From CAYQVO01 sp964421085 (lineage in GTDB: Bacteria > Bdellovibrionota_C > UBA2361 > CAYQVO01), in the NCBI GenBank assembly GCA_964421085.1, contig CAYQVO010000005.1, positions 60,773 through 124,772 of the forward strand: DNA of 64,000 nt. Reading direction: 5' to 3'. Under the pieces are notes generated by a model. The model made no database searches and was not told the DNA's origin. It saw nothing but the letters and a program-made list of their open reading frames with translations. Positions 34,315-43,152 of the stretch are shown piece by piece (the stretch's first letter is position 1; every line of letters begins with the position of its first letter). The position numbers were made by a program, and so were the translations under genes.

Positions 34315-35295
34315 TTGAGCGCGACGAAAGAACCGGAAATGTTTGCAGGGGGCGAAGAGCATACGTCCAGCGGAGATCGCGGCGAAGAGTTTTTGATTCC
34401 TGCTGCGATCACCGACACGGGCTGCGAGCGGGATCTGAATGAGGACCGTTACGCAGTTGTCGATTCGGCTTCAGGAGTCGGGTGGTTCGTGTGCGATGGA
34501 ATGGGCGGCGCGAGCGGAGGCGAACTTGCGGCTCAGCTTGCCATCGATGCGATTCGCCGTGACCTTGAAATGCTTCCTGAACGATCATCTGCTGTCGCGT
34601 TCGAAAGCGCCGTAATAGAGGCAAATCGCGTAATCGTGCTTCGGCGGCAGAACAGGGCCTTTTCGAACATGGGAACTACAATTGTCGGAGCCATGTTCAA
34701 AGGTGATGAAGTATCAATCGGCCACGTGGGCGATTCGCGCGCCTATCTTGTGCGTGACAACGCCATTCAGCAGCTGACACGCGACCATACTCTTGTCCAG
34801 GAATGGGTCGACCGCGGAGAGATAGTCGCGGACGAGGCGCTTTCGCATCCGCAGGCCCACATCCTCACTAAATGTCTTGGTGCGGAAGCTATGCTGGACG
34901 TTGAACTGAAAAGGTACTGGGTATGGCCTTCCCGTCAGGACGAACCGCAGGACGCGCTCGTCCTGTGCAGCGATGGTCTTTACAGCCTCGTGTCGGAAAA
35001 TGAGATCGCATTGACGGTCACGCAGAGTCCGCCGCAGGAAGCGTGTGTTCAGCTTGTTGAACTTGCGAAAGAACGGGGTGGTTTCGATAATATCACCCTT
35101 GCGATAATCCCACTTGGCGGGCAGCTCAGGGAACAGCCGTGTACAGCTGCGGTTCCTGTGAGGAAGGAAGCGGCCGCACACAAATCAATTTTCAGAAGAG
35201 ATATTCTGAAAGCGGGAATGCTTACAGGCATTCTCACAGCAGTGAGTGTTTTGATTGCGGTCTTTTTGATTATGTACGGCATGAGTCGTCAATAA
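34315..35295 (+). CDS. PP2C-family Ser/Thr protein phosphatase, membrane-anchored
   Basis: Removes phosphate from Ser/Thr residues using two metal ions. Motifs in order are NEDRYAV, CDGMGGASGGELAAQLA, GHVGDSRAYL, TRDHTLVQEWVDRGEI, LVLCSDGLYSLV and DNITLAIIP, with all metal-binding aspartates present. A single helix near the C-terminus (MLTGILTAVSVLIAVFLIMY) tethers it to the membrane. The start is uncertain: a TTG at 34315 or ATG at 34339, neither with a good ribosome site. It opens the signalling and Tad run and is probably the eraser for the kinase at 36179. Confidence 0.93.
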   Translation: MSATKEPEMFAGGEEHTSSGDRGEEFLIPAAITDTGCERDLNEDRYAVVDSASGVGWFVCDGMGGASGGELAAQLAIDAIRRDLEMLPERSSAVAFESAVIEANRVIVLRRQNRAFSNMGTTIVGAMFKGDEVSIGHVGDSRAYLVRDNAIQQLTRDHTLVQEWVDRGEIVADEALSHPQAHILTKCLGAEAMLDVELKRYWVWPSRQDEPQDALVLCSDGLYSLVSENEIALTVTQSPPQEACVQLVELAKERGGFDNITLAIIPLGGQLREQPCTAAVPVRKEAAAHKSIFRRDILKAGMLTGILTAVSVLIAVFLIMYGMSRQ

Positions 35296-35362
35296 TTCGT
35301 TCCTGAGGCTCCGGGCCCGCGCCGGGCGTGCGGTGCCTGCAAGGAACGGTTTGGAGGTTGAA

Positions 35363-36130
35363 ATGGATTCGAAGAAGGACGATGCAGAGGATAGACCGGA
35401 AGGTGAGGGAGGTTCAGCGCCCCGGGCAAGGAACCGCACCGTAATGCTCACCCCCGAAATGACGGGGCAGCTTAGAAGCCGCATTGGCAGAGAAGGACTT
35501 GTCACGAGCAGAGATGCTGCGGCTGAACATCCGAATCCGTCCCCGGATGGAGAGCCCGAAAGTCCCACTGTCGAGGAACCAACTGCGTTCCGGCCGATGC
35601 ATGTTCATACTCCCAAAACCGTCCCCTTCACTCTTCCTGAAGAGGAGGAGCCGGTACAGCCATCCGCTCCTTCCGCCGTGCAGTTTCAGCAGCCGTCTTC
35701 ATTCAAGCCAGTGGCGCATCCAGTGCCGCCGGATGTGCGGCAGGAAACGCGTCCGGAGTCCCGGGTATACTGGTCGAAACAGGCGCCCGTTCAGGGCTTC
35801 CTTGTATCGTACGATACCGACCAGAATGGTGAAGTTTTCGAACTCCGCCAGGGCCGGATGATTGTGACGTCCGAGCGCGCGGCTCATGGGGATTATCTCG
35901 TCATTGCGGACGAGAGCATTTCTCCCATGCACGCCATCCTGCGTATAACGGGAGCTGGAGAAGTGCAGGTTCTTGATCAGCTTTCCGAGTTTGGAACGAA
36001 GATTAAACGGCTCGGATCCGATACTTTTGAAGACCTGTCGGGAGAGAGAAGCCCGGTGGGGCACGGCGATGTCATTTATTTCGGAAAGCGTTCGTTCCAT
36101 GTCTGCATGGTAGTGAGAGAGCAGGGATAA
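35363..36130 (+). CDS. FHA-domain protein with disordered N-terminus
   Basis: 255 residues from MDSKKDDAED, chosen for GGAGG five bases upstream. The first 140 residues are acidic, Pro-rich and probably unstructured, with several Thr that could be phosphorylated (NRTVMLTPEM is typical of a phospho-Thr docking site ahead of FHA domains). The C-terminal FHA domain (about 160-255) has GRMIVTSERAAHGDYLVI, ISPMHAILRI with the conserved Ser and His, and FGTKIKRL. It binds phosphothreonine and is the likely reader of the neighbouring kinase. Confidence 0.88.
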   Translation: MDSKKDDAEDRPEGEGGSAPRARNRTVMLTPEMTGQLRSRIGREGLVTSRDAAAEHPNPSPDGEPESPTVEEPTAFRPMHVHTPKTVPFTLPEEEEPVQPSAPSAVQFQQPSSFKPVAHPVPPDVRQETRPESRVYWSKQAPVQGFLVSYDTDQNGEVFELRQGRMIVTSERAAHGDYLVIADESISPMHAILRITGAGEVQVLDQLSEFGTKIKRLGSDTFEDLSGERSPVGHGDVIYFGKRSFHVCMVVREQG

Positions 36131-36178
36131 CGATCGGACCAGAGACGGGAGCACGACGATGAGAGCCGGGACCAGAAG

Positions 36179-37750
36179 ATGACCGAAGAGCATTTGATAA
36201 GTCTTCAGCCGGGAACGGTCATCGACGGGAGATATGAGGTCGTGAAGTGTCTCGGGGCCGGCAGCATGGGACTGGTGTATGCCTGCAGGCATCGGGAACT
36301 CTCAGGGCACCTTGTGGCAGTGAAGGTCCTGTTTCCTGAAGTTTCCCAGGATAAAGTCGCCGCTGCGCGTTTCCGGAACGAAATTTTCGCTTCCTACGGC
36401 GTTTCTCATCCAAATGTCGTGCGCGCATATGAGTACCTTCGCGACGGCGATCTCGTCGCTTACACGATGGAATACGTCGGCGGCGGCGATCTGGCTGAAC
36501 GCCTGGGGCGAAGCAGAGAGCCGATTCCGATCTCGGATGTGATCAAGCTTCTCGCGCAGATGTGTGCGGGTGTTCAGGCGATCCATGATTCAGGAATTGT
36601 GCACAGAGATTTGAAGCCGGAAAACATTCTTTTGACAAGAGATGGCGACGTTAAGATCGCCGACTTCGGGATCGCGCGCACAGGACACGGCCCGAAGCTT
36701 ACCGAACATGGCGGTGTCGTGGGCACTATCGATTATGTGAGCCCTGAATATATTCTCAACTCACAGGTGGACTCGCGTTCGGATATTTACGCGATGGGCA
36801 TACTCGGATATGAGATGCTTACGGGGGAATCTCCTTTCCGGGGCGACAGCGTCTACGCAACCATGACGAAGCGGCTTAAAACCGATCCTGAGAAGCCCAG
36901 TACCCATCGTGCCGACTGCCCGAAAGAACTTGATGCTATTATCCTCAAAGCGATGCAGCGGGATCCCGATGAAAGATATCAGTCGGCTGGAAAGATGCAG
37001 AAAGATCTCGAACTGCTCGCATCTCAACGAGGGGAGCGTGTCGCCTCAATACCGGCATCGCAGGGGGAGACAGCGGAGCTGGAACAGCGTCTGACGACTG
37101 TCGCGCAGGCGGCCCCTGCCGGACCGGCCGTTGAGAATCGCCCGGCATCGCCGTACGGAAACCGGGATCTTCCTCAAAGGTCGCCGGAGTTATCATCGGC
37201 AGCCGGGGCAGATGAACTTCATCCTTCGAATGTGCGGGAACCGCCGGCCGAGGCGACTGCGCGGTCTGTTTCCTCTTCACAGGATGTGGACACCGAAACC
37301 CGCGGCAAATCGGGAGGTTTTTCCCGTGCATTTGCATATACAGGCGGAGACCTTGCCATAAGTTCCAGGACTACTGCGTCGTTCGGGACTGATGTGATGG
37401 AGAGTCTCGACATCACCAGACCTGATTATCGAGAAAGCGGCGCAAATGACAGCAGACAGCGCATGATGACAATTCGCCGCCAGGAAAATGCCGGGGAAAC
37501 GACTCGACCCGGGTCGGAAGAGACGCATGTGTTATCCACAGCGATCGATGCCGACCGCATGAAAAAACTCCATGAACTCGTCGATAGATCCCAGCCCTGG
37601 GACTTCTATGATTTCCTGCGGCTCACTGTTGCGATACTATGCGGCCTGATGGTCGGTCTGCTCGTAATAAATTATATGTTATCTCCGGACATGCTTTCGG
37701 CTTTCGATGTCCGCAGAATTATAGAGGCGCTTCCGGGGGTTGGTCGATGA
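36179..37750 (+). CDS. eukaryote-like Ser/Thr protein kinase with C-terminal anchor
   Basis: A complete kinase domain over the first 280 residues: glycine loop LGAGSMGLVY, VAVKVL lysine, HRDLKPENILL (Asp at about 144), DFGIA and YVSPEY. A 190-residue Pro/Ser/Thr-rich linker and a single helix (LRLTVAILCGLMVGLLVINY, about 481-500) follow, with only a short tail beyond. There is no PASTA or other extracellular sensor, so input probably comes from inside the cell or membrane. Its stop overlaps the cpaE start by four bases, tying the kinase directly to the Tad genes. Confidence 0.94.
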   Translation: MTEEHLISLQPGTVIDGRYEVVKCLGAGSMGLVYACRHRELSGHLVAVKVLFPEVSQDKVAAARFRNEIFASYGVSHPNVVRAYEYLRDGDLVAYTMEYVGGGDLAERLGRSREPIPISDVIKLLAQMCAGVQAIHDSGIVHRDLKPENILLTRDGDVKIADFGIARTGHGPKLTEHGGVVGTIDYVSPEYILNSQVDSRSDIYAMGILGYEMLTGESPFRGDSVYATMTKRLKTDPEKPSTHRADCPKELDAIILKAMQRDPDERYQSAGKMQKDLELLASQRGERVASIPASQGETAELEQRLTTVAQAAPAGPAVENRPASPYGNRDLPQRSPELSSAAGADELHPSNVREPPAEATARSVSSSQDVDTETRGKSGGFSRAFAYTGGDLAISSRTTASFGTDVMESLDITRPDYRESGANDSRQRMMTIRRQENAGETTRPGSEETHVLSTAIDADRMKKLHELVDRSQPWDFYDFLRLTVAILCGLMVGLLVINYMLSPDMLSAFDVRRIIEALPGVGR

Positions 37751-39009
37751 AAATTCTTATAGTTGACAACACGGCCGAATCGCAGGCTTTCTGTTACCGA
37801 AGGCTTGAATCATTCAGCCAGCTGGACAAGGAGACGCTCGATCTCCAGGTGCGTCTGGCAAATGAAGCCGAGGCGATGCAATACATAACTGAAGCGGACG
37901 TTCTCGTTCTGGGTTCGGGGCTTGGTCAATCAGGTGTCGTCATCGCGAAGCAGGCGATGGTCGCTGTTCCGTGGCTCCATATTATAATGTTTGTTACCGA
38001 CGAGCTCTATGGAGGAGGAGCGTTTAGAGCCGCCCAGGCCGTGGGTGTGCGGAAAGTCTTTCCCGACAGCGCCTCTCCCATTGATTTTCTGCAGGAACTT
38101 GTCGCGATTCATGCGGAATTCCGGCGTGAGGGAAGGACGAGAGAAGGAAAAGTGGTTGCCATTGCCCACGCAAAAGGCGGGGTGGGGGCGACCTCGGTTG
38201 CAGCGGCCCTTGCCGAGATATGCAGCGTCTACAACAGGAAGACCATCCTCTGGGATCTGGATGTCGAAACGAGAGACCTCAGCCGTTCTCTTACTGTGAA
38301 CGGCACGGAGGCTCACGTTGTCAGTTCCTGGGTCAACGGAGAGCGCGAAATTTCCCGTGAATCATTGAAGGATGCGTTGATACCGATCAGCAGCGATGTA
38401 TCGGTGTTGATGCCGCCCGATCGGATGGCCGAATCCATGGATCTCATCTGTCATACAGACGGCATGCTTATTGTTCAGCGGGTGGTCGATCTGGCGAGAG
38501 TGCTTTACGATGTGATTCTCGTCGACACGGCAGGAAGGCTTGGTCCCGCAACAGGCGCTCTTCTCAGGGCAGCTGATACCGTACTTATAGTCCTTGACGA
38601 TTCAGTGCTTGGAATAACAGCTTTAGACTTGTACCTCAGCTTCGTGAAGTCGCTGGTGGGCGACACAGACAGGATCGTATTCCTTGTAAACGGGGCAACT
38701 CCAGAGTCGCTTACGATTGAGCAGATTGCCGGCGAACTGGAACCTGCGCACCACCTGGGCCAGATGCCGTGGAGACTGGAGACAGTACCGAAGGACTACA
38801 AGGCGGGCCAGTGGCCCGGCAGCGGACGGACAATGTACAGTCTCGGTCAGAAATCAACAAGAGCCGTGCTGGAGAGTGTTGCCGCAGAAATAGGTCTCTG
38901 CCAAAATCCGGTGCAGTACCAGGCTCCTGGCGCCAGTCAGGCGTCCTCCGCAGGTTCAGTCAGAGACGAAGAGGATTCAGGATGGCTTAAGCGGCTTCTG
39001 AAGCGCTGA
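37747..39009 (+). CDS. cpaE: CpaE/TadZ-like localisation ATPase
   Basis: 420 residues from MKILIVDN, coupled to the kinase stop. The first 125 residues are a receiver-like fold, and the rest is a MinD/ParA-type ATPase with deviant Walker A AHAKGGVGATSVA (about 142-152), VILVDTAGR and VLDDSVLG. TadZ/CpaE proteins place the Tad pilus machine at the pole. The domain order, and position just before the pilin, support this assignment over a generic MinD or a flagellar FlhG. The C-terminal tail is Ser/Gln-rich and linker-like. Confidence 0.85.
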   Translation: MKILIVDNTAESQAFCYRRLESFSQLDKETLDLQVRLANEAEAMQYITEADVLVLGSGLGQSGVVIAKQAMVAVPWLHIIMFVTDELYGGGAFRAAQAVGVRKVFPDSASPIDFLQELVAIHAEFRREGRTREGKVVAIAHAKGGVGATSVAAALAEICSVYNRKTILWDLDVETRDLSRSLTVNGTEAHVVSSWVNGEREISRESLKDALIPISSDVSVLMPPDRMAESMDLICHTDGMLIVQRVVDLARVLYDVILVDTAGRLGPATGALLRAADTVLIVLDDSVLGITALDLYLSFVKSLVGDTDRIVFLVNGATPESLTIEQIAGELEPAHHLGQMPWRLETVPKDYKAGQWPGSGRTMYSLGQKSTRAVLESVAAEIGLCQNPVQYQAPGASQASSAGSVRDEEDSGWLKRLLKR

Positions 39010-39039
39010 TTGAAAATAACTGGTTGAACGCGTTATCAT
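39010..39039 (+). promoter_or_regulatory. probable flp promoter
   Basis: TTGAAA (39010-39015), an 18-base spacer and TATCAT (39034-39039) form a reasonable sigma70 promoter immediately after the cpaE stop. It would give the pilin its own transcript with a leader of about 165 bases. Confidence 0.4.
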
Positions 39040-39097
39040 GGTAAGGTAAGCTCAGGACGTTCAGGGTCTCTGTACAAATTTTTTATCTGGCATCTAT

Positions 39098-39124
39098 TAC
39101 CTGAGCGTGTTGAAGTCTCAGGTA
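39098..39124 (+). promoter_or_regulatory. hairpin in the flp leader
   Basis: TACCTGAG (39098-39105) and CTCAGGTA (39117-39124) form a perfect 8-bp stem with an 11-base loop, about 90 bases ahead of the pilin start. It has no T-run, so mRNA stability or translation control is more likely than termination. Confidence 0.4.
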
Positions 39125-39213
39125 TGCTGGGTGAAGCGCGCGGGGGGACTGAGGAAGTCCAGCCGCTCATGATAAACAGTTTTTTCTTTAACTCTTTTGT
39201 GGAGGAAAGTTTG

Positions 39214-39360
39214 ATGGAATTCAAATCAGAAAAGGGCGCCAGCCTTGTCGAGTATGCTCTTCTCGTTGCCCTTATAGCGGTTGCATGCATCGTGGCAATC
39301 CGGGCCCTCGGGAGCAAGATCTCTCAGCAGTTCTCCTACACCGCCGGACAGTTAGGGTAG
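39214..39360 (+). CDS. flp: Flp/Fap-type pilin
   Basis: 48 residues: MEFKSEKG, then the hydrophobic pilin helix ASLVEYALLVALIAVACIVA and a short polar tail. Cleavage after the glycine would leave glutamate at position 5 and tyrosine at 6, as in Flp pilins processed by CpaA/TadV. GGAGG about eight bases upstream fixes the start; the longer frame from 39124 does not fit a prepilin. It is the structural subunit of a Tad fibre. Confidence 0.92.
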   Translation: MEFKSEKGASLVEYALLVALIAVACIVAIRALGSKISQQFSYTAGQLG

Positions 39361-39379
39361 GAATATCGGTAATTCCGGG

Positions 39380-39436
39380 AAAAGTGGCAACTTGGCGCGC
39401 GTGAAGAGGTAGGGCCGCGTTAAAGTTGCCACTTTT
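39380..39436 (+). terminator. stem-loop after flp
   Basis: AAAAGTGGCAACTT (39380-39393) pairs exactly with AAGTTGCCACTTTT (39423-39436), ending in four T. It lies 20 bases after the pilin stop and probably separates abundant pilin mRNA from the low-level motor genes, partly or fully. Confidence 0.7.
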
Positions 39437-39706
39437 CAATTCTGCGGTGCATCTTAAATCCAGTGAGGGAACCGTATGCGTGCCCAGGTTGGATGGCAAT
39501 CTATAAGGATTACTCCTGAAGATTCTTAAGAGCTTTTGAATATACATCTGTGTATTCCGTGCCGTTGGGCTCGCGAAAACTTCCCTGCACCGCCTATCTC
39601 TCTCTCGAAAGCGACAGAGCAGAGACGGCGCGTAAATCAGCTTGCAGTATTTTCGGACAACTTCAAACGGAAGTCCGAGGGGTGGTTTTGAAAAAAAGGT
39701 TGGTGT
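39437..39706. other. intergenic region ahead of cpaF
   Basis: 270 bases without a recognisable gene. It probably contains a promoter for the Tad motor genes downstream of the pilin terminator. I see no clear -35/-10 pair. AAGG lies seven bases before the cpaF ATG. Confidence 0.35.
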
Positions 39707-41212
39707 ATGACGGCAGGCGGAAGCAAAGACAAAGATGCTCTAATCAGTTTATTCTCAACACGGTCACTTAAGTCCCGGCTGCTGGAGAGCACTCCGGCTG
39801 AGACGCAGGGGCAGTCCCCCGCCATTGTCACTGATCGGACGGGCAAAGCGACAGCCGGCGCAACAAGTGGAGTAAGACGTCCGTCATCAAGAACCGGCAC
39901 ACAGACCCAGCTCTCTCCCCTTGCAAGCACGATTCTTCGAGAGGCTCGACGCGAACTCGGAAGCGACACTGCTCTGCAGCAGGCGCAGCAGAGTGGGCAG
40001 GGGATTGCGGAAGAAGCAATAGCATCGGCTGTGGATCGTGTAATACGCCGGCGCGGGGAGCCGATCGATGACATAGAGCGCGCCAATATAATCATTCACC
40101 TTCAGAAGGATCTTATGGGGTGGGGCGTACTGCAGCCCCTTGTGGACAACCGTGAAGTTACCGACATTCATGTTTACGATTATCAGACTGTCGTCCTGCA
40201 GCGCGGTAAATGCAGCGAAATTACCGGCCTTCACTGGCCGAATAAGCAGGCATACATTGCCTTCATTGATCGCCTTCTGATGCGTCTTGGGAAATCTCTC
40301 ACGACTCAGCAGCACACAGTCGACGCGTCGTTCCCGAACGGCATACGAATATGCGCTATCCATGAGAGCGTGTGCGGAACCCGCGGGCCTTTGCTGTGCG
40401 TTCGCGTTCCCCGCATCGTTGATGTGTCGCTCGAGGGACTCGTTTCATACCAGGTTGCTCCGCCCCTTGTGGTGAATTATCTGGCCTGTCTTATCCGGGG
40501 TGGAACTGCGACGATCATGGTCGCCGGCGAAACTGGAACCGGCAAGACCACGCTTTTGAAGTGTCTCGGCACTCAGTTCGGTCCCGATGAATCCATTATC
40601 GCCGTTGAAGATACTCCCGAGCTCAACTTTCAGCATCCATTCTTCCGTTCCCTCATATCCCGCCCCCCGAACGCAGAGGGTGTCGGCGAGGTGACGCTTC
40701 AGGAGCATATCAAAACGACTCTGCGAATGACGCCTACCCGCGTAATTCTCGGAGAGATGCGTACTCCGTATGCGGCAGAAGCATTCCTGGAGAGCGCGCA
40801 GACCGGCCACGTTGGAATGTCCACCATCCACGCGCGAAACGCCCGTGAGACTCTGGTCCGTCTCGAGAGTCTTCTCGGTCGCGCTCAGAAGTCTGTTTCC
40901 ATCGACATTATAAGGCAGCAAATTGCTCTCGCGGTCGACCTGGTGGTGTGGATGTTCAGGGAGAAGGGAACGGGCAAAATCCGGATAGGTGAAGTCATTG
41001 AAGTCGGCCACTTCGTGGAAGGTGTCATCCAGGTCCGGCCGATGTTCCGTCTCATTGAGATGGGTGAAAAAGCGGCCTGGCGTGTGGAGTCATGGTCAAG
41101 CAATTTCGATCATCTTCTTGCGGACGATGGCATATTCCTCGGCGATCATCCGAAGGAAATTTCATTCACGAATGTCGATCCCGAATCGCTGGAGCGCACA
41201 GAGAGGAGTTGA
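39707..41212 (+). CDS. cpaF: CpaF/TadA secretion ATPase
   Basis: 501 residues. The N-terminal 100 are variable. The VirB11-like core follows with GWGVLQPLVDNREVTDIHV, Walker A VAGETGTGKTTLLK (about residue 273), IAVEDTPELNF, RVILGEMRTPYAAEAFL and the histidine box GHVGMSTIHARNA. It powers assembly of the Flp pilus. The stop overlaps tadB (TGATG). Confidence 0.94.
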   Translation: MTAGGSKDKDALISLFSTRSLKSRLLESTPAETQGQSPAIVTDRTGKATAGATSGVRRPSSRTGTQTQLSPLASTILREARRELGSDTALQQAQQSGQGIAEEAIASAVDRVIRRRGEPIDDIERANIIIHLQKDLMGWGVLQPLVDNREVTDIHVYDYQTVVLQRGKCSEITGLHWPNKQAYIAFIDRLLMRLGKSLTTQQHTVDASFPNGIRICAIHESVCGTRGPLLCVRVPRIVDVSLEGLVSYQVAPPLVVNYLACLIRGGTATIMVAGETGTGKTTLLKCLGTQFGPDESIIAVEDTPELNFQHPFFRSLISRPPNAEGVGEVTLQEHIKTTLRMTPTRVILGEMRTPYAAEAFLESAQTGHVGMSTIHARNARETLVRLESLLGRAQKSVSIDIIRQQIALAVDLVVWMFREKGTGKIRIGEVIEVGHFVEGVIQVRPMFRLIEMGEKAAWRVESWSSNFDHLLADDGIFLGDHPKEISFTNVDPESLERTERS

Positions 41213-42177
41213 TGGTTATGACGGGCAGCGCGGTCGTAATAATAGTTATTGCCATGTTTCTTCTTATCGGCGGCGCCATAGTCTGGTTCCTGCTGATGGA
41301 GGGGGCTGATGCCGATCCTTCCGGCCAGTTCGGAGCAATCCTTTCAGCTCAGCGGGGATTGCCTTCAGATCTCCGCGAACGCAAGGCATTTTTCATTACT
41401 CCTGAAACTGAGGCGGGCAGGGTAGACAGATCTTCTCTTACTTTGGAGCGGAAGCTGAAGTACGCCCAGATGAAAATGTCCCCGAAAGTATGGTGGCTCT
41501 GGTCAATTGGAATTGGAATAGTGGCGTTTCTGATTGCATCGCGTATCTTCGCGATATTCCTGGCGGTATTTTTCCTCTTCCTTGGCCATCTGATAATGAG
41601 CACATACACGACAATCCGGCTCGAACGGCGGTTCAAAGCCTTCGACAAGGATTATGCGCAGTTCCTCCTTTCGCTTGTGGGTCTCCTGAAAACGGGAATG
41701 AACAGTCTGAACGGACTGGAAGCTGCCGCTGAAGGGCTTGAACCCGGAGCACTCGTGCGGCAGGAGGTCGAGCTGATGCTTGAGCGGCTCCGTTTCGGAG
41801 TTCCGGAAGAAAAGTCCATCGGAACTTTGGGCGAGGATATCAATCATCCGGAGATAGAACTCTTCGTGCAGGCATTACTGTTGAATAAGCGGCTCGGGGG
41901 TAATCTGTCTGATACGCTCGAGCGTCTCGCAAAGCAGGTTCGAAGGCGTCAGTACTTCAGGCAGGCCGCGGTTGCCGCTATCGGTCTTCAGCGTGGTTCT
42001 CTCTGGTTCATCATACTGATACTGGTGATTATCGAGTTCTATCTGTATTTTGTGATGCCCAATACGGTTATTGAATCGTTGAAGGACGAAGTCGGATGGC
42101 AGGGATGGCAGGGAGCGCTTCTTCTTATTATGATCGGCATTCTCTGGTTGAGGCAGGTGACTCGGATTAGAGTTTAG
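41212..42177 (+). CDS. tadB: TadB-like inner-membrane platform protein
   Basis: 321 residues from MVMTGSAVV. Membrane helices lie near the N-terminus (VVIIVIAMFLLIGGAIVWFL), at about 90-125 and near the C-terminus. The type II secretion F domain includes YAQFLLSLVGLLKTGMNSLN and LNKRLGGNLSDTLERLAKQV. With TadC it forms the platform that CpaF drives. AGGAG lies just upstream. Confidence 0.9.
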   Translation: MVMTGSAVVIIVIAMFLLIGGAIVWFLLMEGADADPSGQFGAILSAQRGLPSDLRERKAFFITPETEAGRVDRSSLTLERKLKYAQMKMSPKVWWLWSIGIGIVAFLIASRIFAIFLAVFFLFLGHLIMSTYTTIRLERRFKAFDKDYAQFLLSLVGLLKTGMNSLNGLEAAAEGLEPGALVRQEVELMLERLRFGVPEEKSIGTLGEDINHPEIELFVQALLLNKRLGGNLSDTLERLAKQVRRRQYFRQAAVAAIGLQRGSLWFIILILVIIEFYLYFVMPNTVIESLKDEVGWQGWQGALLLIMIGILWLRQVTRIRV

Positions 42178-42207
42178 CTGTTTGAAAAGGGTTGAACAGA
42201 GGTCAGT

Positions 42208-43131
42208 GTGGACGGTTTGCTCATAATTCTGGTAGTCGTGATTCTGCTTGGAGCAGGGGGTCTCCTTTTTTACAGCATAATGAAGGGGGAAGCTGTCGAT
42301 GCCGGAACACTGATGGGCCGTAATAAACCGAAGGGGAATGATGTCAGTTCCATGCGGCGGCGCATCGGCGATGATGAGACCGGTGATGAACTTACAGCTC
42401 TTCGCTCGAAGATGCAGAAGAGCATCAAGCAGCGCACCCGGCTGACCATCGAGGATAAATTCTTCCAGGCCGGTCTTTTTTATCATAAAGACCGCGAATT
42501 CTTCGCCCGTCTGAGAATCGTCGCTCCTGTGGTGTGTGTCGGAGGTGTCGTTCTTATTGGTGCGGCGACGGGCCTTGGCTCAGACCTTTTTCTTGTGGCG
42601 CTTATTGTCGGCGGCCTCATAGGGTATCAAATTCCGTTCTCGTGGCTTGACAGGAAGATTTTGAGAAGAGCTGACGACATTCTCTTCTATCTGCCTCTTG
42701 TTATCGAGCAGATGGTAGTAGGCGTGAGCGCTTCTCTCGATATTGCGCCCTGCATATCCACGGTGATTGAAATGGCCGATGAACGCGAAAGCCATAATCC
42801 TGTAACGGATCTTCTGAAAAGAGCGCATTTTTTCATGAAACAGGGAGTTCCGATGGAGGAGGCTCTGACGGAAATAGGAAAACTGTCGGGGCACACGGAA
42901 CTGAAGCACGCCTTCATGTCGCTCGCCCAGGTGGCGAAGCATGGAGGCGAGGTGAGCAGGCAGCTGCAGGAACTGGCGGACTCCGTGCAGACCCAGCGTG
43001 AAACCAAGATCGACGCAAAGATCAAGAAGCTGGAACTCGAAGCAACCGGTCCGGTGGCATTGGTATTCGCAGGGTTCCTTATTATTATCCTTCTTGAGTT
43101 CGGGCTGCAGATATTCAAGGCATTTGAGTAA
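42208..43131 (+). CDS. tadC: TadC-like inner-membrane platform protein
   Basis: 307 residues with an N-terminal helix (LLIILVVVILLGAGGLLFY), a central pair of helices, an F domain (ADDILFYLPLVIEQMVVGVS, FMKQGVPMEEALTEIG) and a final helix ending QIFKAFE. The GTG start lies 30 bases after tadB. Only 21 bases separate its stop from flhA, so the two very probably share a transcript. Confidence 0.9.
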   Translation: MDGLLIILVVVILLGAGGLLFYSIMKGEAVDAGTLMGRNKPKGNDVSSMRRRIGDDETGDELTALRSKMQKSIKQRTRLTIEDKFFQAGLFYHKDREFFARLRIVAPVVCVGGVVLIGAATGLGSDLFLVALIVGGLIGYQIPFSWLDRKILRRADDILFYLPLVIEQMVVGVSASLDIAPCISTVIEMADERESHNPVTDLLKRAHFFMKQGVPMEEALTEIGKLSGHTELKHAFMSLAQVAKHGGEVSRQLQELADSVQTQRETKIDAKIKKLELEATGPVALVFAGFLIIILLEFGLQIFKAFE

Positions 43132-43152
43132 AGGAGTAGTCGAATAGCGGCG

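Noticed and set aside
37747..39009. cpaE gene as FlhG (flagellar number regulator)
   Set aside because: Has a receiver-like N-terminal fold and lies beside the pilin and CpaF; FlhG lacks that domain and normally follows flhF.
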